Below are positions 5,432-10,831 of a stretch of 10,831 nt of DNA, piece after piece. Source of the stretch: Thermoplasmata archaeon (lineage in GTDB: Archaea; Thermoplasmatota; Thermoplasmata; Lutacidiplasmatales; UBA184); NCBI GenBank assembly GCA_021792485.1, contig JAJYUO010000027.1, forward strand, positions 1 to 10,831, written 5' to 3'. Below the pieces are notes generated by a model, which worked only from the letters and a program-made list of their open reading frames with translations, ran no database searches and was not told the DNA's origin. The position numbers and the translations under genes are program-made. Position 1 is the stretch's first letter; every line of letters starts with the position of its first letter.

Positions 5432-5792
5432 CGTGGCGCTCCTCCTCAACGGGACGACGCAACAGAATTCGCGCGTGAATCCTCGCGTTTCCGCTGAAGA
5501 CTCCTACGCGAAGTACAAAATAGAACTCGTCTTCTTCGTCAACGATTAGTCGCTTCGCGTAGGCAGCCCTGTCCGATCCATAACGAAAGAAGAACGGCTC
5601 CCCCCTGCGCCCGTACCTCTCTGCGAACTCCCCTCGCGAGAAGAACCCGGCATAGAAGTTCTCATTAGCCGTGGCTGTGATGTCTACGAGGTCGCCCTTC
5701 AAAAGGGGGAAGGGATCGCTATACCATTCGCTTCCGGAGGCGAGGGGGATGTCCTGGTCAAGGAGGAGGCTGCGCTCGTACTGCTGGGCCAC
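5421..5792 (-). CDS. Probable all-beta protein of unknown function, passenger gene
   Basis: A 123-residue protein with no signal peptide or membrane helix. Alternating hydrophobic residues suggest a beta sandwich: DIPLASGSEWYSDPFPLLKG, DLVDITATANENFYAGFFS, EPFFFRYGS, KRLIVDEEDEFYFVLRVG and ARIHARILLRRP. The order (strand, KGD turn, long hairpin, D-E-EFYFVLRV, closing strands) is reminiscent of GOLD-like lectin-type folds that end in a FYLVLRN-type strand, but this is an inference from pattern. Translation starts at GTG 5792, which shares a base with the TAG stop of the methyltransferase remnant (TAGTG), with GAGGAGG just upstream. It is coupled to the membrane-protein gene downstream, so these two may act together at the membrane. 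Confidence 0.75.
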   Translation of the reverse strand: MAQQYERSLLLDQDIPLASGSEWYSDPFPLLKGDLVDITATANENFYAGFFSRGEFAERYGRRGEPFFFRYGSDRAAYAKRLIVDEEDEFYFVLRVGVFSGNARIHARILLRRPVEEERHDGR

Positions 5793-6205
5793 TATTCCTC
5801 CTCAACCAGTTCCTTTGTGGTCTTGAGCGTGATATCCAGTGCCTCCGCGTTCTTCACGCGGGCGACCTCCTCGTACGCACCTTTGCCGAACGAGAAGGCC
5901 CCAATCATGCTCTTCGTCTTCTTGGCCCGACGGATTGCCGTCTCGAAGTTGTCCACGACGTTGCGCCCTACATCCTCGCTTTGCTTGACTTGGACGGGCG
6001 AGCCGTCGGCCCGGAGTTCGTAGCCGTCTCCCCAAAGGACCTCGTAGTTAGCGCTCGTGAAGAACGGAGGATCGGCGTAAATCAAATCTACGGATTCGTC
6101 AGGGAACTCCACCGTGTTTCCTAGAACGTTGTGACAGCCACCACAGTAGATCGCGTTCGTCTTCAACCGCCTTCTCCCGGCAACGTACCGGGGCGAGGGA
6201 GACAT
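5792..6205 (-). pseudogene. Internally deleted DNA methyltransferase/Mrr-like remnant
   Basis: The first half reads as the N-terminus of an adenine/cytosine-N4 DNA methyltransferase: KTNAIYCGGCHNVL, FPDESVDLIYADPPFFTSAN (catalytic motif IV DPPF at residues 45-48), NYEVLWGDGYELR. At about residues 65-67 (near 6000-6016) it jumps to a segment typical of a C-terminal Mrr-like endonuclease domain: DGSPVQVKQSEDVGRNVVDN, FETAIRRAKK, AFSFGKGAYEEVARVKN. Missing are the rest of the methyltransferase including the FxGxG SAM-binding motif, and the first half of the Mrr domain with its catalytic Asp; only the QxK (72-74) remains. In homologous fusions as I know them these parts are hundreds of residues apart, so an in-frame internal deletion is the best explanation. 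The frame is intact and its stop is coupled to the next gene. The start is uncertain: ATG 6205 is used here, while TTG 6166 would give the family-typical MKTN N-terminus. Enzymatic activity is very unlikely. Confidence 0.8.
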
Positions 6206-6321
6206 TCTCGGCCAAAATAATTGTTTCCGAGTACTCTGCTGAACGATGTCGGGCGGTGTCAAATCTCAGAGCGGATGACTGACGGCAAAGCTGATGGTTG
6301 AGGTAATGTCTACCTGCTAAC
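6206..6321. promoter_or_regulatory. Divergent spacer between the two passenger sets
   Basis: About 116 bases, less GC-rich than its surroundings. An A/T-rich patch, CCAAAATAATTG (6212-6223), is the best TATA-like box. On the minus strand it would place transcription near 6192, just inside the remnant's ATG and 26 bases before the alternative TTG at 6166; on the plus strand near 6243. A GAGGT followed by ATG at 6306 opens only a four-codon frame. No clear palindromic operator was found. Confidence 0.35.
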
Positions 6322-7014
6322 TTGCCAGCCAATCGGATTTTCAAGCCGCCACACAATGTCAATCAGTGGCGGTCAAAGTTTCAACGTGTGTACAACGAGG
6401 ATCAGTGCTACCCCGGGGCGATGTATGCTCTGCTCCGGAGCGCAGACGAAGTCCTCGGGTCGACGTTTTGCGCAAAGAATAAACTTGCCGACGTCTCATA
6501 TCGCCTAGGCTACAGAAGGGGCAGTTGCACTCCGGCCCACGCCGGCCTTAGCAACCGCTTCAGACACTACCTTGGCACGTACGGCCTCACCTATAGAGAG
6601 GAGATCGGCCCTAAGAATGCTTACAACGACCTGACCGATCTCATTGCTTCTCCTACGGCTTCGCACCCGCTGGTCAGCGTCCGATTGGGGTTTACCCCGG
6701 CTGCCGACCCGAGCACAGTCATCGTCGGCACGCCATCCGACGAGGACCACCTGATCGTCATCTTAGAGATTGAGGACGGCATGGTAGAGTTCTTCGATGC
6801 GACGTCGCACCCTGACCTCCACGGCAGTCCGGCCTCCGACGAGAAGGCGCCGCTGGATACGTTTCTCCAGTTTTGGGCGGCTAACACTCCCGAGCCATTT
6901 CTCAGAGGTTGGATTGAGCAGAGGGCCCCCCGGGTACAGGGAAGACAACCGTTTAAAGGGAAGGCAATACGTCATACTATCGAATCGTACTCGGTGGATG
7001 GTGAATGGCGATGA
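6322..7014 (+). CDS. Putative papain/C39-like cysteine peptidase, passenger gene
   Basis: A 230-residue soluble protein of no family I can name with certainty. The pattern fits a papain-like (C39-like) fold: an N-terminal Gln-Cys pair in NEDQCYPGAMYALLR (Cys29) starting a helix, and after about 110 residues a strand beginning with His in DEDHLIVILEIEDG (His143), followed 16 residues later by Asp in EFFDATS (Asp159). That C...H...D spacing and the H-hydrophobic strand/D arrangement is what C39-like peptidases show. A further CTPAHAG segment lies between. Family assignment is by pattern, and the protein might be a transglutaminase-like or inactive relative. The TTG start at 6322 is uncertain; a GTG at 6388 would leave only five residues before the Cys. 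The stop overlaps the start of the next gene, so the pair is probably coupled. Confidence 0.65.
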   Translation: MPANRIFKPPHNVNQWRSKFQRVYNEDQCYPGAMYALLRSADEVLGSTFCAKNKLADVSYRLGYRRGSCTPAHAGLSNRFRHYLGTYGLTYREEIGPKNAYNDLTDLIASPTASHPLVSVRLGFTPAADPSTVIVGTPSDEDHLIVILEIEDGMVEFFDATSHPDLHGSPASDEKAPLDTFLQFWAANTPEPFLRGWIEQRAPRVQGRQPFKGKAIRHTIESYSVDGEWR

Positions 7015-7967
7015 TGAGTAGCACCCGTTTCACGCTACCGGGTTCTGCGGATCCCGAGGCTGAACTACAGTCTTTCCTGCGCACCAGATGGTCCAATGAC
7101 CTCCGCGTTGGCGCCGTGACAAAGTTAGACGATTACACGCGCCGGGTCAGCGTGAATGCCCGAAGAGTCGATCTAATCTTCGACAGGGCGAGGAACAAGC
7201 GTATCTTCTCATGTCACACGGTAGAGGACCTAGTTAGTTTCTCACTCAGATTAACGCGCAGGCGATGGGTTGTCGAAGGTCCAACCCTTCATCAGTTCTT
7301 AGAGGCACGCGAGAAGCGCAAAGTCGGAATCGTCACCCAGTCCGAGAATGCGTTGATTAAACTGGGATATGACAAGCTCGTTGATATGTCCATGGTCAAG
7401 AATGCTCTGAGCCGTATCGAGAACCTTCTGATTTGGCTGAGCACCGAGGGATCGGTGCCTCTCACACGATGGAGGCGTGGAGGGGGGTCTGAGCAGCAGG
7501 ACAACAACTACCTGTACATACTGCGAAAACTCGAATTCGTCAGCGTTGAGGCGGGGCTGATTGTGCCGGGTGCCCAGTTCGGGAAAAGCATCGCGGGTAA
7601 GCCGCCCAGGGCCATGTACGCGGCGATGCTGGCTAGGGCGGTACAGGAAGACTACCACTTCTTGAGCCAAGTCCTAAGGCTCACTCAACTTGTTGGGCCC
7701 CTGCACTGGGCGAATTCATACTATCTCACCGCATATCTCGCCGATAGGCCCAAGCTCGCCCTGCCACTTTCCCAGTTGGAGCAGCGTTTCGCTTGGTACT
7801 ACCCAAGCGGAGGGACCGATTTCATGCAACGCCGAGGGCAGTTAATGCGTCTGATTAACGAGAGCGACATCGTAAAGGGCGACAACCATCAAATCACGTG
7901 CGACCCAAGCGTGGCCGAAAGATACTTCGATGTGGCTGCGAAAGGGTCGTGGCAAGCCGCCGTGTGA
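7005..7967 (+). CDS. Unknown protein with possible winged-helix regions, passenger gene
   Basis: A 320-residue protein that I do not recognise. Two regions have the helix-helix-helix-strand-wing layout of winged-helix DNA-binding domains. One is about residues 130-190: LSRIENLLIWLSTEGSVPL, then LYILRKLEFVSVEAGLIVPG with a hairpin wing. The other is about 235-310: ANSYYLTAYLADRP, LSQLEQRFAWYYPSGG, MQRRGQLMRLINESDIVKGD, HQITCDPSVAERYFDVA. The N-terminal 90 residues are basic (RRVSVNARRVDLIFDRARNK). There is no membrane segment or enzymatic motif. Three ATG codons (7005, 7011, 7014) lie in frame at the start; 7011 forms an ATGA overlap with the upstream stop, and 7005 is given. Being coupled to the peptidase-like gene and next to the repeats at the transposase promoter, it could be a regulator of the element; this is an inference. 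Confidence 0.65.
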   Translation: MAMMSSTRFTLPGSADPEAELQSFLRTRWSNDLRVGAVTKLDDYTRRVSVNARRVDLIFDRARNKRIFSCHTVEDLVSFSLRLTRRRWVVEGPTLHQFLEAREKRKVGIVTQSENALIKLGYDKLVDMSMVKNALSRIENLLIWLSTEGSVPLTRWRRGGGSEQQDNNYLYILRKLEFVSVEAGLIVPGAQFGKSIAGKPPRAMYAAMLARAVQEDYHFLSQVLRLTQLVGPLHWANSYYLTAYLADRPKLALPLSQLEQRFAWYYPSGGTDFMQRRGQLMRLINESDIVKGDNHQITCDPSVAERYFDVAAKGSWQAAV

Positions 7968-7974
7968 ATCCCGG

Positions 7975-7991
7975 CCCCCGTTGCGCGGGGG
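7975..7991 (+). terminator. GC-rich hairpin after the winged-helix gene
   Basis: CCCCCG-TTGCG-CGGGGG forms a 6-bp stem with a 5-base loop eight bases after the stop codon. Its position suggests transcript termination or 3'-end protection for the passenger operon. No T-run follows. Confidence 0.35.
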
Positions 7992-8270
7992 GGTCGGCGG
8001 TGCCATCACCCCACCGGGGCGCCAGCCCACTGTCAGCGTCGCCTAGAGGACTTCTCTGATTGTTCCAGCGAAACCGTGACCCGCCCGGTTCCCGGCTCGA
8101 CGACCCAAGCGAGCAGAGATAGGTGCTCGGCTCCAAGGATCGCCGCGACAGCGGCAGGTATCGTCGTCCGCAATGAGGCTGACCGAGGCGTCACCCGAAA
8201 GGCTGTAGAGTGGAAGGTTCCCGACATCGATTCTCCCATCACCCTCACAGACGGACCAGTACATAACTAT

Positions 8271-8298
8271 GCCCTATTGGTAAGCCTCCCAGTAGGGC
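8271..8298. repeat. Imperfect stem-loop upstream of the transposase promoter
   Basis: GCCCTATTGG (8271-8280) can pair with CCAGTAGGGC (8289-8298) with one mismatch (a possible G-T wobble), leaving an 8-base loop. Its right arm is part of the first copy of the 18-bp direct repeat. Confidence 0.5.
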
Positions 8299-8340
8299 TA
8301 CAGCTTAAGTATCCTCGCGCCATAAGCCTCACAGTAGGGC
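8281..8340 (+). promoter_or_regulatory. Two 18-bp direct repeats flanking the transposase TATA box
   Basis: TAAGCCTCCCAGTAGGGC at 8281-8298 and TAAGCCTCACAGTAGGGC at 8323-8340 differ at one base and are offset by exactly 42 bp, four turns of B-DNA. Between them is GCTTAAGTA (8303-8311), the likely TATA box, which would start transcription near 8333, inside the second repeat. This is the layout of an operator pair controlling transposase expression. The binding protein is unknown; candidates are the transposase or the upstream winged-helix-like protein. Confidence 0.55.
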
Positions 8341-8360
8341 AACGCCGGAGAGTGGTTTCG

Positions 8361-9701
8361 ATGGAGCTTGTAGGCGAGCGAGCGCAGAGGGGGCTTCTGA
8401 TTGCGACGAAGGCGGACACGGAAATCAAGCGGGTATCGTGGTGCCGATGGAAGGTTAGGAGTCAGTGCGAGGCAACTCGCGATAGATGGTACGAGGTCGT
8501 GAAAGCCGGAACGGGATTCCGCTGTAACTGCCCCGATGCCGGCAAGCACCCAACCGAGGAGTGCAAGCATTCGAGCGCGGTCCGATTCAGCGAGGGAATC
8601 CGGGAGGCGGTAAAGCGAGACTTCGGCAAGAGGGCGAACGAAGCGAACCCCCTCCCGTCGCTTCCGCCCTGCCGATCTTGCGGGGCGACAGAGTTCATCC
8701 AGAAGGGGGTCCGCCGGTGCCTTCGCGGGACCGTCCAGCGGTTCAAGTGCAAGGGATGCGGAAGGCGGTTCACCGTAGACGATGGGTTTGCCCGGCTCAA
8801 GTGCAAACCTCAAGTCGTCGCGGCAGTATTCGACCTGCACGCGAGCGGGATGCACTACCGGGGAATCCAGCGTCACATGCGCGAGCACTGGCACGGAGCG
8901 GACGGGAATGGGGTTGCGGTCTCTCTTGGGACGGTCAAGAACTGGGTTCACCGAGTCGGAGGAAAGCTGGACGGCTACTACCAAGAGGCGGTTCGGAGGG
9001 GCGAGGTTCGTGCCGGTTCTGCATGGCACGCTGACGAAGTCGAGGAGAGCGGGCGGAAGCGGGCGCGAGAGATTGGCAAGTCGAGGCACAAGCGCCGGGT
9101 ATGGACGTGGAACTGGCTAGACCCGACGACGAAGCTCTGGCTCTGCTCGGCTCTATCCACCGAACGCGACATTTCCGCCGGCCGCGCCTCGGTTCGGAAG
9201 GCCGTCCTGTCAGCCGGTCGCCGACCCAGGGCCGTGACGACTGACGGAGCGTTTCAGTACGGTGAGGCCATCCGCAAGGAGATCGGAAGTCGGAGCGACC
9301 CGGTCACTCACTTCATCTGCCCACCGATTCAGAAAATGCGAATCGACCTGCATCCCGGGAACAATATCGCGGAGGCCCTGAACAGCCGCCAGCGGGACAT
9401 TACCGGACCTTTTCGTGGGCTCGTTAAGGGCGCTGGACCGACCGGCTTCCTTGAGAGCGCACAGGAGCTTATGGACGGCATCCGTGCTTACAGGAACCTG
9501 ATACAGCCGAGCTTGGCGTTGAACGATGGCTTGACCCCCGCCGAAGCGGCGGGGCTAACCGTCCCGAACATTCCGGGCTACAACCGCCTGATTTCCATTG
9601 TCGCCGCGAGTCACCGCAACCGAGAGTCCGGGGCCAGAATCACACTGGGTCCCGCGAGTGAACACGGAGGAGATTTTAGGACCAAAGGTCCCGAAGATTG
9701 A
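8361..9701 (+). CDS. IS6-like DDE transposase with SWIM and zinc-ribbon N-terminus
   Basis: A 446-residue transposase that would cut and join the element's inverted repeats. Domains in order: a SWIM-type zinc motif, CNCP...ECKH (Cys55, Cys57, Cys68, His70); a zinc ribbon, CRSCG...CKGCGRRF (Cys104, Cys107, Cys130, Cys133); a helix-turn-helix region of about 151-197 (YRGIQRHMREHW, SLGTVKNWVHRVG); and the RNase H-like DDE core with Asp225 (WHADEVEE), Asp295 (VTTDGAFQY) and Glu338 (NNIAEALNSRQRD). NN-x-x-E followed by an R-rich helix is typical of IS6 and related families. The length is nearly twice that of a usual IS6 transposase (about 230-250 residues), the surplus being mainly the two N-terminal zinc modules. 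The ATG at 8361 is chosen because CGGAGAG lies at ribosome-binding distance and the TATA/repeat region lies just before it; the frame is open further upstream. The last codons overlap the right terminal repeat. Confidence 0.88.
   Translation: MELVGERAQRGLLIATKADTEIKRVSWCRWKVRSQCEATRDRWYEVVKAGTGFRCNCPDAGKHPTEECKHSSAVRFSEGIREAVKRDFGKRANEANPLPSLPPCRSCGATEFIQKGVRRCLRGTVQRFKCKGCGRRFTVDDGFARLKCKPQVVAAVFDLHASGMHYRGIQRHMREHWHGADGNGVAVSLGTVKNWVHRVGGKLDGYYQEAVRRGEVRAGSAWHADEVEESGRKRAREIGKSRHKRRVWTWNWLDPTTKLWLCSALSTERDISAGRASVRKAVLSAGRRPRAVTTDGAFQYGEAIRKEIGSRSDPVTHFICPPIQKMRIDLHPGNNIAEALNSRQRDITGPFRGLVKGAGPTGFLESAQELMDGIRAYRNLIQPSLALNDGLTPAEAAGLTVPNIPGYNRLISIVAASHRNRESGARITLGPASEHGGDFRTKGPED
9647..9665 (-). 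repeat. Right subterminal repeat of the TIR motif
   Basis: Read inward on the minus strand it is GTGTTCACTCGCGGGACCC, matching the outer copies (GTGTTCA...CGGGACCC) with one base fewer between the two blocks. It lies 40 bp inside the outer copy and within the transposase coding sequence. With 4951-4970 it gives each end two copies of the motif. Confidence 0.55.
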
Positions 9702-9709
9702 ACAGCGCC
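9686..9709 (-). repeat. Right terminal inverted repeat
   Basis: On the minus strand it starts GGCGCTGTTCAAT, then CTT, then CGGGACC. It contains the transposase stop codon (9699-9701). Its inner part overlaps a small palindrome, GGACCAAAGGTCC (9679-9691). Confidence 0.85.
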
Positions 9710-9717
9710 GCCTTTAA
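9710..9717 (+). repeat. Right 8-bp target-site duplication (GCCTTTAA)
   Basis: Identical to 4911-4918. It is also the left part of a palindrome, GCCTTTAAAAAGGC (9710-9723), which would have been intact in the uninterrupted chromosome. Confidence 0.85.
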
Positions 9718-9733
9718 AAAGGCTTAAGTACGT

Positions 9734-9743
9734 CTTTAAATAC
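9734..9743 (+). promoter_or_regulatory. TATA box of tbp
   Basis: CTTTAAATAC is centred 26 bases before the GTG at 9764, the best archaeal TATA match in the window. A CTTAAG at 9723-9728 lies just upstream. The mobile element ends 25 bases before this box, so the core promoter was spared. Confidence 0.7.
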
Positions 9744-9763
9744 CTCGCGCACGAGGTTCGGTC

Positions 9764-10309
9764 GTGAAGATTCGAATCGAGAACGTCGTCGCCTCTACCT
9801 CCCTTGGCGACGAACTGGACCTGCAGTCGATCGCGCTGGGGCTCGATGGAGCGGAGTACGAGCCGGAGCAATTTCCGGGCCTCATCTATCGGTTGAAGCA
9901 GCCGAAGACCGCGATCCTGCTGTTCCGCTCGGGGAAGGTCGTCTGCACCGGCGCGAAGAGCATGAAGGAAGTCGAGGACTCGATCGCGACCGTCTCCCAG
10001 CAGATCCGCAAGGGCGGGCAGAAGATCAACATGCACCCGAAGATCGAGGTGCAGAACATCGTCGCGAGTTCGGACCTCGAGAGCGAGATCAACCTCAACG
10101 CCATCGCGGTTACGCTCGGACTCGACCGGGTGGAGTACGAACCGGAGCAGTTCCCCGGTCTGGTCTGTCGCATCGACGAACCCCGCGTCGTCGTGCTGCT
10201 GTTCGGCAGCGGCAAGCTCGTATGCACGGGGGCGCGCAAGCCGTCGGACGTCGAGGTCGCTGTCAAGAAGATCACCAAGGAGCTCCAGGGCGCGGGGCTC
10301 CTCCGGTAA
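9764..10309 (+). CDS. tbp: TATA-box-binding protein (archaeal transcription initiation factor)
   Basis: A 181-residue protein that recognises the promoter TATA box and recruits TFB and RNA polymerase. The saddle-forming direct repeats are plain: residues 1-88 (KIRIENVVASTSLGDELDLQ ... EYEPEQFPGLIYRLKQPKTA ... LLFRSGKVVCTGAKS) and 93-181 (KIEVQNIVASSDLESEINLN ... EYEPEQFPGLVCRIDEPRVV ... LLFGSGKLVCTGARK). Paired hallmarks in each half are EYEPEQFPGL, the G-K-(V/L)-VCTGA strand and the final helix. The length is standard for archaeal TBP. The GTG start is fixed by homology (V/M-KIRIENVVAS) and by the TATA box 26 bases upstream; the transcript is likely leaderless. It is followed 22 bases later by a hydrolase gene on the same strand. 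Confidence 0.97.
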   Translation: MKIRIENVVASTSLGDELDLQSIALGLDGAEYEPEQFPGLIYRLKQPKTAILLFRSGKVVCTGAKSMKEVEDSIATVSQQIRKGGQKINMHPKIEVQNIVASSDLESEINLNAIAVTLGLDRVEYEPEQFPGLVCRIDEPRVVVLLFGSGKLVCTGARKPSDVEVAVKKITKELQGAGLLR

Positions 10310-10331
10310 GGCGGGCTGGGCGGGAGCGGGA

Positions 10332-10831
10332 GTGCCGCTGCCCGCCGACCTCCCGGTCGTCGACCACCATTGTCACCTCTCTCCGTACGGAGAGGGCGTT
10401 CGAGCGGCGGCCCGCTTTCGTTCGGCGGGCGGCACCCATCTCTTCCTCGCGACCCAGAACTACCTCCCCGACGTCCCGCTCGACGTAGAGTCGTACCGAC
10501 GCCAGTTCGAAGTGACCGAGGCGCTCGCGCGGCGGATCCGGGCGGATACGGGCGTCGTGGCCTATTGCGTCGTAGCGCCGTATCCGATCGACCTCATCGG
10601 AGCCGCCGATCGGATCGGACTCCCCGCGGCCGTCGAGGTCCACCGCGCCTCCCTCGAGCTCGCCGGCCGGTGGGTGCGCGAGCGTCGGGCGGCGGCGATC
10701 GGAGAGGTCGGCCGTCCTCACTTCCCCGTGGCCGACGCCCGGGTGCAGCGCGCGAGCGAGGAGCTCTTCGACCTCGCGCTCTCCGTTGCCCGAGACGCGG
10801 ACTGTCCGGCGATCGTCCACTGCGAGGACCT
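10332..10831 (+). CDS. TatD-like metal-dependent hydrolase, 3' end cut by window
   Basis: The frame runs open from GTG 10332 to the window end (166 full codons). By family knowledge it is a TIM-barrel amidohydrolase of the archaeal TatD-related type. Metal-ligand motifs are visible in order: VVDHHCHLSP (H-x-H on strand 1), GTHLFLATQNY, VVAPYPIDLIGA, AIGEVGRPHFPV (the Glu bridging ligand, as in TatD GEIG) and CPAIVHCED (His on the next strand). The remaining metal His and Asp would lie past the window edge. The start has purine-rich GGGAGCGGGAG upstream; the N-terminus begins only ten residues before HxH, as expected. No separate promoter is seen in the 22-base gap, so it may be cotranscribed with tbp. 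Substrate unknown (phosphoester, lactone or nucleic acid). Confidence 0.85.
   Translation, partial: MPLPADLPVVDHHCHLSPYGEGVRAAARFRSAGGTHLFLATQNYLPDVPLDVESYRRQFEVTEALARRIRADTGVVAYCVVAPYPIDLIGAADRIGLPAAVEVHRASLELAGRWVRERRAAAIGEVGRPHFPVADARVQRASEELFDLALSVARDADCPAIVHCED

Larger units (their letters stand above)
7968..8360. other. Non-coding stretch between passenger genes and transposase
   Basis: About 390 bases without a supported gene. It begins with a GC-rich hairpin (7975-7991), has no recognisable content from about 8000 to 8270, and ends with a repeat-flanked promoter (8271-8340) and a ribosome-binding site, CGGAGAG, before the transposase ATG. The transposase frame is open back to 8076, but its conceptual translation there (low complexity, ending over the stem-loop) does not look like protein. 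Confidence 0.6.
4919..9709 (+). mobile_element. IS6-like element of 4791 bp carrying five passenger genes
   Basis: The boundaries are visible in the sequence. Both ends begin GGCG(G/C)TGTTCAAT reading inward, and after three differing bases both continue CGGGACC, for 19 of 24 matches. Immediately outside each end is GCCTTTAA. The element contains one DDE transposase (8361-9701, whose stop lies inside the right repeat) plus two divergent passenger sets: 4955-6205 on the minus strand and 6322-7967 on the plus strand. The coding content reaches almost to both tips, as in compact insertion sequences. Codon use is visibly less GC-biased than in the flanking genes, consistent with acquisition. IS6 membership rests on the GGC..TGTT termini, the 8-bp duplication and the DDE core; typical IS6 elements are below 1 kb with a single gene, so this is an enlarged, cargo-bearing form. 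It lies between the zinc-ribbon gene and tbp, 54 bases before the tbp start codon. Confidence 0.85.

Noticed and set aside
7996..8002. GGCGGTG after the winged-helix gene as a possible inner left end of a smaller IS
   Set aside because: The match stops after seven bases; the following TTCAAT and CGGGACC blocks are absent, and no GCCTTTAA lies before it.
8076..8360. N-terminal extension of the transposase to 8076
   Set aside because: The translation looks non-protein-like and would cover the stem-loop, TATA box and repeats; ATG 8361 has a ribosome-binding site.
1..10831. CRISPR arrays, rRNA or tRNA genes
   Set aside because: No regularly spaced repeats beyond the pairs described and no recognisable rRNA or cloverleaf sequence was seen on either strand.

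Overview
The window comes from a GC-rich archaeon. The clearest marker is a complete archaeal TATA-box-binding protein gene (9764-10309). Several core genes also have an A/T-rich TATA-like box centred about 24-28 bases upstream of the start codon, the arrangement expected for leaderless archaeal transcripts. A high-GC member of the Thermoplasmatota is a reasonable guess, but nothing here proves the lineage.

Layout, left to right. The minus strand of 1-2999 carries, in transcription order, a ThiI-type PP-loop sulfurtransferase domain protein (2373-2999), two related four-helix membrane proteins (1920-2303 and 1464-1877), a small unknown protein coupled to the second of these (1171-1467), and an archaeal thiolase cut by the window edge (about 1-1112). 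The plus strand then carries an alpha/beta hydrolase (3091-3918, divergent from the ThiI-like gene), a 58-residue coiled-coil protein coupled by a GTGA overlap to a CoA-pyrophosphatase-type Nudix hydrolase (3955-4131 and 4128-4694), and a 56-residue zinc-ribbon protein (4720-4890). These look like ordinary chromosomal genes. On the far side of the inserted region the chromosome resumes with tbp and a TatD-like metal-dependent hydrolase that runs off the window.

Between the zinc-ribbon gene and tbp lies the most interesting part: a 4.8 kb mobile element, 4919-9709, whose ends can be read directly. It is flanked by a perfect 8-bp direct repeat, GCCTTTAA (4911-4918 and 9710-9717). It is bounded by terminal inverted repeats starting GGCG(G/C)TGTTCAAT, with 19 of 24 positions matching, and a second subterminal copy of the TGTTCA...GGG(A/C)CC motif lies inside each end. 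The 8-bp duplication, the GGC..TGTT termini and the DDE transposase together point to an IS6-like element. It is far larger than a normal single-gene IS6 element because it carries five passenger genes.

The passengers form two divergent sets. A minus-strand set of three overlapping genes encodes an internally deleted DNA methyltransferase/Mrr-type remnant, a probable all-beta protein and a two-helix membrane protein. A plus-strand set of two overlapping genes encodes a papain/C39-like putative cysteine peptidase and a 320-residue protein with two possible winged-helix regions. The transposase (446 residues from the chosen start) has an N-terminal SWIM-type zinc motif and a zinc ribbon before the DDE core. 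Its promoter lies between two near-identical 18-bp repeats 42 bp apart, which look like operators. The passenger functions are unknown. A defence or addiction role is a guess from context and not something the sequence demonstrates.
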